From assembly GCA_030526485.1 (NCBI GenBank), contig JAUNCS010000010.1, forward strand, positions 1 to 51,008: 51,008 bases of DNA, given 5' to 3'. The position numbers and the translations under genes were made by a program. Below, piece by piece: positions 1-8,710 of the stretch. Numbering within the stretch: position 1 is the stretch's first letter; each line of letters begins with the position of its first letter. Under the pieces are notes generated by a model, which did no database searches, was not told the DNA's origin, and was given only the letters and a program-made list of their open reading frames with translations. Origin of the DNA: Erysipelotrichaceae bacterium. GTDB lineage: Bacteria; Bacillota_I; Bacilli_A; Erysipelotrichales; Erysipelotrichaceae.

Positions 1-131
1 TCAATAAGGGATTAACCCTTCCGTATTCCACTAAACACGGTTCTTGTCTCCTCAACAAGTTTCGGTCTTTGACCCGGCATTCCGTAGCCTTAGAGCAATT
101 CTTAGCGGTCAAATTCTGTTACAAAAGTAAC
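1..131 (-). ncRNA. candidate structured RNA downstream of groEL, cut by window edge
   Basis: Read on the minus strand, this stretch folds into a row of helices: 118-122 with 127-131 (loop TTTT), 68-74 with 107-113 (7 bp), 43-47 with 55-59, 21-27 with 34-40 (7 bp with one G-U), and 6-10 with 16-20. The bases at 64-67 (GACC in the minus-strand RNA) could compete with the first arm of the 7-bp helix for the same GGTC, which allows a switch. Linkers are purine-rich on the minus strand, which favours that direction. A promoter lies just upstream. The 3' end is outside the window. I do not recognise the family, and no protein-coding reading is convincing. Confidence 0.45.
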
Positions 132-137
132 GAGTTA

Positions 138-166
138 ATATTATCAGTTATATATATTAAAAACAA
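138..166 (-). promoter_or_regulatory. promoter for the candidate RNA at 1-131
   Basis: On the minus strand a TTGTTT -35 (161-166) and a TAATAT -10 (138-143) are 17 bases apart. The -10 is preceded by TGA, giving an extended -10. The predicted start, near 131, coincides with the first helix of the candidate RNA. Confidence 0.45.
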
Positions 167-210
167 CGCTTTTTAAGATATATTCCCATAAAGAATATCT
201 AAAAAGGTAC

Positions 211-235
211 AAAAAAATAGGACTTACGCCCTACC
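211..235 (-). terminator. groESL terminator
   Basis: On the minus strand a TAGGG/TCCTA hairpin with loop CGTAAG is followed by seven T residues. It lies about 110 bases after the groEL stop. A wider pairing (AAAAGGTA with TACCTTTT) encloses it. Confidence 0.6.
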
Positions 236-342
236 TTTTCTTATATAAAGGAAATGAAAAACTTTTAGCTCACCTATAATATAACTATTAATTGTGAAAA
301 CTGTGTGAAAGTTTGTTTCATTTCCTTATGAAAGTGTTTACA

Positions 343-2255
<1,913 letters not shown>

Positions 2256-2282
2256 TTTGTACCTCCTTTAAGCACACTTATA

Positions 2283-2310
2283 ATTATAGTCCTTTCTAGC
2301 AATCTATCAA
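2283..2310 (-). promoter_or_regulatory. groESL promoter
   Basis: On the minus strand TTGATA (2305-2310) and TATAAT (2283-2288) are separated by 16 bases. The -35 lies inside the CIRCE spacer, so HrcA bound at CIRCE would block RNA polymerase. Confidence 0.8.
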
Positions 2311-2332
2311 TAAGAGTGCTAATATTTAGCAC
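2296..2332 (-). promoter_or_regulatory. CIRCE operator (HrcA site) with an extra half-site
   Basis: The minus strand reads TTAGCACTC, nine bases, then GATTGCTAG (2296-2322). The first arm matches the CIRCE consensus perfectly and the second has mismatches. The perfect arm also forms a second, tight inverted repeat with a neighbouring half-site: GTGCTAA at 2316-2322 and TTAGCAC at 2326-2332, only three bases apart. Confidence 0.85.
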
Positions 2333-2350
2333 AAGTTTGGCATATGTCCA

Positions 2351-2378
2351 AAATAAAAAGCCACTTGTGAAAAGTGGC
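2351..2378 (-). terminator. terminator of the candidate pseudoknot RNA
   Basis: On the minus strand GCCACTT and AAGTGGC form a 7-bp stem with a five-base loop, followed by TTTTTATTTT. It ends transcription coming from the acyltransferase-like gene and the RNA before the groES promoter. Confidence 0.75.
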
Positions 2379-2467
2379 GAGGCTACACCTGGTGTGACCA
2401 TCCCAGGATCTTCTTATCTACCATACAGGTGCTATTGCGTCACATTCTCTACCTTGTAGCCTTTTTT
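2351..2467 (-). ncRNA. candidate small RNA with pseudoknot
   Basis: A 90-110-base unit with its own promoter and terminator. Positions 2380-2385 pair with 2457-2462 to close it. Inside, 2393-2398 pairs with 2439-2444 (6 bp) and 2386-2391 pairs with 2426-2431 (6 bp). These two helices cross, which makes an H-type pseudoknot. Unpaired segments are purine-rich on the minus strand, supporting that direction. Short words resemble 5S rRNA (GGTCACACC, TATGGTAG) but are in the wrong order. SRP, 6S and tmRNA signatures are absent. The family is unknown to me. Confidence 0.5.
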
Positions 2468-2469
2468 TC

Positions 2470-3300
2470 TTATATTATACCCTCTGGAAATTCCTTAGTA
2501 ATATCTTCCAGCATCATTTCTGGGTTATCCATCAGATACTTCATATATCTTAAAGACTTGGCAAAATAGAAACCATCGGCAATTCTTTCATCAACATTGA
2601 AAGTAATATCCAGGTTTCTAACACCATTCTCATTAGTAATAGTACCAATAGTAACCATGATGGAATTAGTACCATAGTTGCTTAAGTGATGATAAGCTGA
2701 ACCAGCCTTGATTGAACCCAGATTTGAAACTAAAACTGTTGAAAAGTTAGGGTCACCCTTGGAAATAGCTGTAGGCATCATTCCATAGAAATCCAGGACT
2801 CTCAGCGTTGTGACAACAAAGGAAATCAGAAATCTTGGTAAACTACCCACCAGCTGCATCACCTTATCAAGGTCATTAGAGCCTTCTTTTCTGGCCTTCT
2901 TTACATCACCAATAATCATCCTTGAAAAGTCTTTAACAGTCCATTCTGGCTTGGTAATCATATACATCAGTTTTTCTTCCGCATGATCTTCAAAGCGCTG
3001 CTTGGCAACAAATGATAAAGATATTTCATTTCTCTCCCAGAAATAATTACCCTTAATGAAGTAATTAAGCTTAGGACGATGATAGATAGTCTTGGCCATC
3101 ATATAGCAGAAACAGTGAAAGAACTTCAGTTCGGCATTGTTTTCTTCATTTTATCTATCAATGAAATCCATAACCTTAGTCACATAAAAGGTTTCTCTCA
3201 TCGAAACTTCAGCTTCTGTTCTTTTTGGCATGATATATGGAACTATCATGTGAAAAGGATCAGTCTGCTTAATAAATTTTCCATCTTTTCTCTTTGGCAT
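2470..3300 (-). pseudogene. 2-oxoacid dehydrogenase E2/CAT-like acyltransferase with internal stop
   Basis: The reading frame from the ATG at 3300 to the stop at 2470 would encode 276 residues of the chloramphenicol-acetyltransferase-like fold. It is interrupted in frame by one TAA at 3151-3153 (codon 50), between MDFIDR and NEENNAEL. No frameshift is needed to join the halves. The stop could be a one-base change from AAA, a sequencing error, or readthrough. The family motif DHRxxDG is DERIADG here, so the catalytic His appears replaced by Glu. A restart at the Met near 3102 would give 210 residues without the N-terminus. It lies 30 bases behind the flavoprotein gene. Confidence 0.7.
2474..2501 (-). 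promoter_or_regulatory. promoter for the pseudoknot RNA
   Basis: On the minus strand TTACTA (2496-2501), 16 bases, then a perfect TATAAT (2474-2479). The -10 is embedded in the last codons of the acyltransferase-like gene. The predicted start, near 2467, lies a few bases before the closing stem. Confidence 0.45.
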
Positions 3301-3321
3301 AAATTGTCTTCCCTCTATTTA

Positions 3322-3341
3322 AAAGAGTCTTACGACTCTTT
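3322..3341 (-). terminator. hairpin at the end of the COG2509 gene
   Basis: An 8-bp perfect stem (AAAGAGTC with GACTCTTT, loop GTAA on the minus strand) spans the stop codon of the flavoprotein gene and is followed by TTTAAATAG. The weak T run suggests partial termination before the acyltransferase-like gene. Confidence 0.5.
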
Positions 3342-4712
3342 AACTAAATCAATAATGTGTCTGGCTACATAAACACCGCTTGCTGAAGCATGTGATAAAG
3401 AGTGAGTTACCCCCGAACCATCACCAATTACAAACAGTCCCTTATGTTTAGTTTCCAGATTATTATCCAGTTCAAGTTCCATATTGTAGAACTTAACTTC
3501 TACACCATATAACAGCGTATCATCGCTGGCTGTACCAGGTGCAATCTTATCCAAGGCATAAATCATTTCGATGATGTCATCTAAAATTCGCTTAGGAATA
3601 ACTAAAGACAAGTCACCAGCTGTCGCCTTTAATGTTGGTTCCATAAAACCTTTTTCCAGTCTGTCCTTGGTAGATCTTTGACCTCTTATTAAATCACCAA
3701 ATCTTTGGACAATGACACCACCACCCAGCATATTAGAAAGTCTGGCAATAGATTCACCATAGCCATTAGAATCCTTAAATGGTTCAGTAAACTTCTTAGA
3801 AACCAGTAAGGCAAAGTTGGTGTTATTGGTATGCTTAGCTGGATCTTCATAGCTGTGACCATTTACAGTAACAATACCATTGGTATTTTCATTTACAACC
3901 ACACCCTTAGGATTCATACAGAAAGTTCTAACCTTATCCTGATACTTGCCAGTCTTATAGACAATCTTACTTTCATACAGACTGTCAGTGATATCCTTAA
4001 AGATCAGATATGGAAGCTCTACTCTGACACCAATATCTACTCTGTTTGAACTTGTTTCAATATTTAAGTTCTTACAGATATTTTCCATCCAGTGTGAACC
4101 ACTTCGACCAACTGATACAATACAGTACTTTGATTCATAAGTATCTTTTTCACTGATTACCTCATAGACATCATCCTTATGATTAATCATAGTAACAGCT
4201 TCATTAAAGTAGAAATCAATCTTGTCCTTTAAGAAGTTATAGATATTTTCCAGTACCTCATAGTTAATATCAGTACCAAGATGTCTTACCTCAGCATCCA
4301 GCAAGTGCAGATTATTCTTTAAACAGACATTCTTGAATTCAGAATTAGCAGTTGAATACTTACGAGTTTTTGCGCCTCCATATTCACAATTTATTTCATC
4401 AACATAATTCATTAAATCAATAGCAGTATCCTTACCGATATACTCGTATAATGTACCACCAAAGTCATTTGTAATATTGTATTTGCCATCAGAGAAAGCA
4501 CCTGCTCCACCAAAGCCATTCATGATAGCACAAGACTTACAACCAATACAGCTGGTAATCTTTTTACCATCAATAGGACACTTACGCTTGGCAAGCTCAT
4601 TTCCCTTTTCAATTAAAGCAATTTTTAAGCCCGGATTTTTTAGCGCTAACTCATACGCTGAAAAAATACCTCCAGGGCCAGCACCGATTATTGTTATATC
4701 ATATGTCTTCAT
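3330..4712 (-). CDS. FAD-dependent dehydrogenase, COG2509 type
   Basis: An approximately 460-residue flavoprotein. A Rossmann dinucleotide-binding motif (IGAGPGG) lies at the N-terminus. A Cys-rich stretch CIGCKSC near residue 57 is followed by a Gly-rich FGGAGAFSDGK segment, and a second FAD-contact motif (VIGDGSGVTHS) lies near the C-terminus. COG2509 proteins are uncharacterised, so substrate and partner are unknown. I chose the ATG at 4712 over an upstream TTG at 4718. A TATAAT box ends six bases before the ATG and there is no Shine-Dalgarno sequence, so the mRNA may be leaderless. It is transcribed with the acyltransferase-like pseudogene. Confidence 0.85.
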   Translation of the reverse strand: MKTYDITIIGAGPGGIFSAYELALKNPGLKIALIEKGNELAKRKCPIDGKKITSCIGCKSCAIMNGFGGAGAFSDGKYNITNDFGGTLYEYIGKDTAIDLMNYVDEINCEYGGAKTRKYSTANSEFKNVCLKNNLHLLDAEVRHLGTDINYEVLENIYNFLKDKIDFYFNEAVTMINHKDDVYEVISEKDTYESKYCIVSVGRSGSHWMENICKNLNIETSSNRVDIGVRVELPYLIFKDITDSLYESKIVYKTGKYQDKVRTFCMNPKGVVVNENTNGIVTVNGHSYEDPAKHTNNTNFALLVSKKFTEPFKDSNGYGESIARLSNMLGGGVIVQRFGDLIRGQRSTKDRLEKGFMEPTLKATAGDLSLVIPKRILDDIIEMIYALDKIAPGTASDDTLLYGVEVKFYNMELELDNNLETKHKGLFVIGDGSGVTHSLSHASASGVYVARHIIDLVKES

Positions 4713-4718
4713 ATGCAA

Positions 4719-4724
4719 ATTATA
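4719..4724 (-). promoter_or_regulatory. -10 box for a leaderless COG2509 transcript
   Basis: TATAAT on the minus strand, followed by six bases and the ATG at 4712. No Shine-Dalgarno sequence fits between them. No strong -35 is seen. Confidence 0.5.
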
Positions 4725-4742
4725 TAACGATTAGCAAAATAA

Positions 4743-4769
4743 AAACTGCAGATTTGAAACCTGCAGTTT
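4743..4769 (-). terminator. pgk-tpiA terminator
   Basis: A 9-bp perfect stem (AAACTGCAG with CTGCAGTTT, nine-base loop) is followed on the minus strand by TTATTTTGC. It separates tpiA from the next gene. Confidence 0.8.
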
Positions 4770-4791
4770 AAATTAGTTATTTTAGACTTAC

Positions 4792-5541
4792 TTATTTAGT
4801 AGCGTCGATAATAGCTGTGAAAGAATCAACCTTTAGAGAAGCACCACCGATTAGAGCGCCATCGATATCTTCACAAGCCATGTATTCCTTGATGTTTTCA
4901 GGCTTAACTGAACCACCGTACTGTACTCTTACAGCATCAGCAGCTTCATCACCATACATAACTCTGATCTGGTCACGTACGATATGGCAGCAGTTCTGAG
5001 CGATTTCCTTAGTAGCTGACTTACCAGTACCGATAGCCCAGATTGGTTCGTAAGCGATAACCATCTTGCTTACGCACTTAGGACATAAATCCTTTAAACC
5101 GTTAGCTAACTGAGTTCTGATAACTGTTTCAGTTTCACCAGCATCGTATTGAGCTTCAGTTTCACCAATACAGAAGATTGGAGTCATACCAGCATCAAAT
5201 AATCTCTTAGCCTTTAAGTTTAGTTCTTCATCGTTTTCATTGAACATCTGTCTTCTTTCAGAATGACCGATGATAACGTGAGTTACACCAAGTTCCTGTA
5301 ACATTGGAACAGATACTTCACCAGTATAAGCACCATTGTCCTTGTAGTGGCAGTTTTCAGCAGCTACGATAAGGTTCTTAGCATGAGCACAAGCATCCTT
5401 TAAAGCTGTGAAAGGAGCACCAACACCATAAGTTGCAGCATCATTTTCAGATACTACGTTTTCGATTGCGTCGATGAATTCGATTGTTTCGGCGCAAGTC
5501 TTATTCATTTTCCAGTTACCAACGATAATAGGTTTTCTCAT
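4792..5541 (-). CDS. tpiA: triosephosphate isomerase
   Basis: Interconverts dihydroxyacetone phosphate and glyceraldehyde 3-phosphate in glycolysis. At 249 residues it has the normal length. The substrate Lys is in GNWKMNK at the N-terminus, the catalytic His region is IIGHSERR near residue 94, the catalytic Glu is in AYEPIWAIGTGKSA near residue 165, and the phosphate-binding GGSVK and GALIGGASL segments follow. It lies three bases after pgk on the same strand, so the two glycolytic genes are one operon. Confidence 0.98.
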   Translation of the reverse strand: MRKPIIVGNWKMNKTCAETIEFIDAIENVVSENDAATYGVGAPFTALKDACAHAKNLIVAAENCHYKDNGAYTGEVSVPMLQELGVTHVIIGHSERRQMFNENDEELNLKAKRLFDAGMTPIFCIGETEAQYDAGETETVIRTQLANGLKDLCPKCVSKMVIAYEPIWAIGTGKSATKEIAQNCCHIVRDQIRVMYGDEAADAVRVQYGGSVKPENIKEYMACEDIDGALIGGASLKVDSFTAIIDATK

Positions 5542-5544
5542 TTC

Positions 5545-6765
5545 TTATTTCTCCTCAATAATATCTACACCAGGTAGGCCCTTACCTTCTAGGAATTCTA
5601 GAGAAGCACCACCACCTGTTGAAACGTGGCTTACCTTATCAGCATAACCAAGCTTCTTAATAGCTGCAGCAGAGTCACCACCACCGATGATAGTAGTGCC
5701 TTCAGCTTCTGATAAAGCCTTAGCAACAGCATTTGTACCAGCTGCTAGAGTAGGGTTTTCGAATACGCCCATAGGACCATTCCAAACAACAGTCTTAGCT
5801 GCCTTAACAGCTTCTGCGAACATTTCAGCAGTCTTAGGACCGATATCTAAGCCTTCCTTATCAGCAGGAATCTTATCTGAATCTACAACTTCAGTTGCGA
5901 TTTCAGCATCGATTGGATCAGGGAAACCAGCAGCTACAACTGTATCTACAGGTAATAATAACTTCTTACCTAATTCTTCAGCCTTAGCCATCATTTCCTT
6001 ACAGTAGTCGATCTTTGAATCATCAACAAGTGAGTTACCTACACCAAGACCCTGAGCCTTTAAGAATGTGTAAGCCATACCACCACCGATGATTAAAGTG
6101 TCACACTTTTCAAGTAAGTTAGAGATAACTGCTAACTTATCAGCAACCTTAGCACCACCTAGGATACCAACGAAAGGTCTAACTGGATTTTCAACAGCAT
6201 CACCTAAGAACTTTAATTCTTTTTCAACTAGGAAACCTGTAGCACTTGGTAAGTGTGAAGGGATACCTACAGTTGAAGCATGAGCTCTATGAACTGAACC
6301 GAAAGCATCGATAACGAATAGGTCACCTAGAGAAGCCCAGTAAGCACCTAATTCAGGATCGTTCTTTGATTCACCCTTTTCATAACGAGTGTTCTGCATT
6401 AGTAATACTTCGCCGTCCTGTAATTCAGCAACTGCCTTTTCTAATGCTTCACCTCTAGTAGCATCAACAAATACTACCTTTGTATCAGCTAAATGTTCCT
6501 GAAGTCTAACTGCAACTGGAGCCATGTTGTTCTTCTTCTTAGCAGCAGCGATTTCTTCTTCAGTCTTCTTATAGTCAATCTTACCTAAGTGAGAAAGTAA
6601 GATAACCTTTGCCTTGTTTTCAACTAAGTACTTGATAGTTGGTAAAGCAGCAACGATACGATTGTCATCTGTAATTTCGCCGCCCTTTAGAGGTACGTTA
6701 AAGTCAACTCTGACAATAACTTTTTTACCAGCAACTTGTAAGTCTGTAACTAATTTTTTTGCCAT
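5545..6765 (-). CDS. pgk: phosphoglycerate kinase
   Basis: Makes ATP from 1,3-bisphosphoglycerate and ADP in glycolysis. I start it at [10 protein letters not shown] (6765), giving 406 residues, because AGGAG lies just upstream; a start eight codons earlier is less likely. Family landmarks are RVDFNVPL near residue 20, the substrate-binding LLSHLG and QNTRYEKGE segments, and the C-terminal nucleotide-binding GGGDSAAA. It is the first gene of a pgk-tpiA operon with its own promoter and a palindrome that could be an operator. Confidence 0.97.
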   Translation of the reverse strand: MAKKLVTDLQVAGKKVIVRVDFNVPLKGGEITDDNRIVAALPTIKYLVENKAKVILLSHLGKIDYKKTEEEIAAAKKKNNMAPVAVRLQEHLADTKVVFVDATRGEALEKAVAELQDGEVLLMQNTRYEKGESKNDPELGAYWASLGDLFVIDAFGSVHRAHASTVGIPSHLPSATGFLVEKELKFLGDAVENPVRPFVGILGGAKVADKLAVISNLLEKCDTLIIGGGMAYTFLKAQGLGVGNSLVDDSKIDYCKEMMAKAEELGKKLLLPVDTVVAAGFPDPIDAEIATEVVDSDKIPADKEGLDIGPKTAEMFAEAVKAAKTVVWNGPMGVFENPTLAAGTNAVAKALSEAEGTTIIGGGDSAAAIKKLGYADKVSHVSTGGGASLEFLEGKGLPGVDIIEEK

Positions 6766-6792
6766 AATTTTTCTCCTTTTTATGCACACATT

Positions 6793-6822
6793 ATTATAAC
6801 AATTTATTCACAAAGTGAACAA
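6793..6822 (-). promoter_or_regulatory. pgk-tpiA promoter with internal palindrome
   Basis: On the minus strand TTGTTC (6817-6822), 18 bases, then TATAAT (6793-6798). Between the boxes a 13-base palindrome TTCACTTTGTGAA (6807-6819) occupies an operator-like position. Confidence 0.65.
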
Positions 6823-6847
6823 AGAAAAAAGCCAGTTATTTACCGGC
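6823..6847 (-). terminator. terminator of the 44-residue gene
   Basis: GCCGGT pairs with ACTGGC (one G-U) on the minus strand and TTTTTTC follows. It overlaps the last codons of the small gene and separates it from pgk. Confidence 0.7.
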
Positions 6848-6970
6848 TTCCTCACTGTTTTCCTTGTTTCTTCTCTTTGAAGTTTCCTCGATACCATAGA
6901 GTTCACACTTTTCCTTGAACTCCTTTTCCGCATCATTTAATTCCTTCAAGATTTCATCTAATGTCTTCAT
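6836..6970 (-). CDS. small charged protein, 44 residues, unknown function
   Basis: The frame begins MKTLDEILKELNDAEKEF and ends ENSEEAGK. It is almost entirely Lys, Glu, Asp and short hydrophobics, and the first 30 residues look like one amphipathic helix. No Shine-Dalgarno sequence is obvious. A good terminator overlaps its 3' end, which supports a separate transcript. It is divergent from yigZ, 39 bases away. I do not recognise the family. It could be a short regulatory or structural protein, or a leader segment ahead of pgk. Confidence 0.5.
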   Translation of the reverse strand: MKTLDEILKELNDAEKEFKEKCELYGIEETSKRRNKENSEEAGK

Positions 6971-6997
6971 AACTTTTAATATTCTACCACATTAATC

Positions 6998-7003
6998 TAT
7001 AAT
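6998..7003 (+). promoter_or_regulatory. -10 box for a leaderless yigZ transcript
   Basis: TATAAT is followed by six bases (TAAGAC) and the ATG at 7010. There is no Shine-Dalgarno sequence. Confidence 0.55.
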
Positions 7004-7009
7004 TAAGAC

Positions 7010-7606
7010 ATGTACGTAAAAGAAGAAACGATTAATACTATCGTCATTGAAAAATCCCGCTTTATTACCTATCTAATGCCGGTATTTAATGAAGATCAGT
7101 ATAAAGAATATTTAAAAACCATCAAAAAGAAACACTATGATGCCACTCACGTCTGCTCAGCAGTAATTATTGGTGACATCAAAAGAAGTTCTGATGATGG
7201 TGAACCAAGTGGCACAGCTGGTGTTCCTATTCTAAACGTCTTAGAAAAAAGTGGATTGGATAATACCTGCTGCCTGGTAGTCAGATACTTTGGTGGTATA
7301 AAGCTTGGGGCTGGTGGGCTGATTAGAGCCTACAGCAATTCGGCCAGTGAAGCTATTAAAACAGCCACTAAGATTGAAGATATTCCCTACCCTAAATATC
7401 GTTTAAAACTAAGCTATGAAATAGCCAATAAACTAAACAATATCATGAACAGAAACACTCTTTTCCTGGACTATCAGTATGATGAAGATGTAACTATTGA
7501 CTTTGTGCTGGAAAACGAAAGTGATCTAAAGAAAATCAACGAAATCACCAAGGGCATTGAACCAGCCCTCATTGGCGAAGAGATTATTGAGAAAGTGGTA
7601 GAATAA
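7010..7606 (+). CDS. yigZ: YigZ/IMPACT family protein
   Basis: A 198-residue member of the YigZ/IMPACT (UPF0029) family, whose eukaryotic relative modulates translation control. The bacterial role is unsettled. The signature runs through DDGEPSGTAG near residue 65 and VRYFGGIKLGAGGLIRAYS near residue 91, followed by the usual ferredoxin-like C-terminal domain. It appears to start a leaderless transcript and is followed after four bases by a small membrane protein gene. The shared terminator lies behind that gene. Confidence 0.9.
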   Translation: MYVKEETINTIVIEKSRFITYLMPVFNEDQYKEYLKTIKKKHYDATHVCSAVIIGDIKRSSDDGEPSGTAGVPILNVLEKSGLDNTCCLVVRYFGGIKLGAGGLIRAYSNSASEAIKTATKIEDIPYPKYRLKLSYEIANKLNNIMNRNTLFLDYQYDEDVTIDFVLENESDLKKINEITKGIEPALIGEEIIEKVVE

Positions 7607-7610
7607 AGAT

Positions 7611-7988
7611 ATGGAAGTACTAACTTTAATCAATCAATATATTAAATATGTCTATCTGTTTATGCTGGTGGTAATTGTCATTGCGCTAATCAAGTTAATG
7701 ATGACCTTAGCTCAATTATCAAAAACTGCCAAGCCAATAAATGATGGCTTAAATAATATTAATAATAATGTCGAAGCTCTAAATAAGAAGAGTGAAGAAA
7801 TTAATAATAACCTGAAAGAATCAGTTCCATTCTTCATGAACATCATCTTATCAATCGCTTTACTTAATGCAGTACTGGATGACTTCTTTAAAACCAAGCG
7901 TTCAAAAAGAAGTCTTACCAAGTCATATTCCAAGATGTACAAGTATCACAAAGCTATGCATCCTACAGCTAAACTATTTGGAAAATAA
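7611..7988 (+). CDS. small membrane protein with coiled coil, unknown function
   Basis: 125 residues. A hydrophobic segment at about residues 12-32 (YVYLFMLVVIVIALIKLMM) is followed by a heptad-like Asn/Leu/Glu-rich stretch (LNNINNNVEALNKKSEEI) and a second hydrophobic segment near 70-85. The tail is strongly basic (KTKRSKRSLTKSYSK). The layout resembles DUF948-type membrane proteins, but I cannot assign a function. It is the second gene of the yigZ transcript. Confidence 0.75.
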   Translation: MEVLTLINQYIKYVYLFMLVVIVIALIKLMMTLAQLSKTAKPINDGLNNINNNVEALNKKSEEINNNLKESVPFFMNIILSIALLNAVLDDFFKTKRSKRSLTKSYSKMYKYHKAMHPTAKLFGK

Positions 7989-8018
7989 AACTGTATCGTA
8001 CTCAGATACAGTTTTTTT
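7988..8018 (+). terminator. bidirectional terminator
   Basis: A 10-bp perfect stem (AAACTGTATC with GATACAGTTT, loop of seven) is followed by a T run on the plus strand. The mirror A run on the other side also serves the convergent HTH gene. Confidence 0.85.
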
Positions 8019-8667
8019 AATGCTTGTAATAATTTATCGCATCATCAGCCAGTTCAGCAAACCTTTTACTATACTCTGGTGGAATGTATATCCCTTCAAA
8101 ACTATTGTTATTTGAATAGTAGTATTTGCTTAACGCTTCCGTTATACCCTGCATATCCAACAAATTTTCATTAGCTATCGAATCAATTATTGTTCTATTA
8201 AAAGAAGTATATTTAATCCCGTTTTTACATCTTACATCATATGAACTGATTTCATTGCCCAAAACCACAATCCCATTAAATCTTTTAAGATTGTCGCTTC
8301 CATAAACCCATATTAGAAACTCATCATTTCTGCCGCCAAAAAGTTCCTGACACATCAAAGCTTCATCCAACGCGAAAACAACTTCTTCACCCATTTGTTC
8401 TTTTAAAGATTTAAGCCAAGACGATGTTCCGATGTAATCACTTCTTTTAGGCAAATTAATCTTCTTTTCAGAATAATCAGGTAAAGCTTTGCTTTTCTTA
8501 TTGATCATGTCATTTTCGATACGCTGTTTTAACAACTCAATAACATACTCAGGTGGTTTTCTACTTCCTAACTCCCAGTTTTGAATGGTTCTAAATGGAA
8601 TGTTATATCTCTTAGAAAATTCCATCTGCGTATCGCCCAGCATATCACGCATAGCTTTAACGTCCAT
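8017..8667 (-). CDS. XRE-type HTH protein with AbiEi-like C-terminal region
   Basis: 216 residues from the ATG at 8667. I prefer this start because a TATAAT box at 8688-8693 would otherwise lie inside the gene (an upstream ATG exists at 8694). Residues 1-55 are a helix-turn-helix (DTQMEFSKRYNIPFRTIQNWELGSRKPP). The C-terminal half (TSFNRTIIDSIANENLLDMQGITEAL) recalls AbiEi antitoxin-like domains, though weakly. No toxin gene is adjacent. Repeated GGGTGTATA words at its promoter suggest autorepression. It may be an accessory insertion between housekeeping genes. Confidence 0.7.
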   Translation of the reverse strand: MDVKAMRDMLGDTQMEFSKRYNIPFRTIQNWELGSRKPPEYVIELLKQRIENDMINKKSKALPDYSEKKINLPKRSDYIGTSSWLKSLKEQMGEEVVFALDEALMCQELFGGRNDEFLIWVYGSDNLKRFNGIVVLGNEISSYDVRCKNGIKYTSFNRTIIDSIANENLLDMQGITEALSKYYYSNNNSFEGIYIPPEYSKRFAELADDAINYYKH

Positions 8668-8668
8668 A

Positions 8669-8706
8669 TACACCCTTGCATTATTATTATACACCCATTG
8701 GGTGCA
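8669..8706 (-). promoter_or_regulatory. operator/promoter of the HTH gene
   Basis: A palindrome at 8690-8706 (TGCACCC, AAT, GGGTGTA on the minus strand) runs into a TATAAT box at 8688-8693. A second GGGTGTA copy lies at 8669-8675, just before the start codon. The arrangement fits autoregulation by the encoded HTH protein. Confidence 0.5.
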
Positions 8707-8710
8707 TTAT

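Noticed and set aside
1-131. Transposon end or TnpB guide RNA
   Set aside because: The helices resemble such an RNA in outline, but no TnpB gene is upstream; groEL occupies that place. The short frame in this region has an early stop.
2380-2462. 5S rRNA
   Set aside because: Short words such as GGTCACACC recall 5S rRNA, but their order and the closing helix do not match.
3079-3372. Plus-strand frame over the acyltransferase-like gene
   Set aside because: Antisense shadow; the minus strand carries the homologous reading frame across the internal stop.
8694-8694. Upstream start for the HTH gene
   Set aside because: It would put the TATAAT box and one operator copy inside the coding region.
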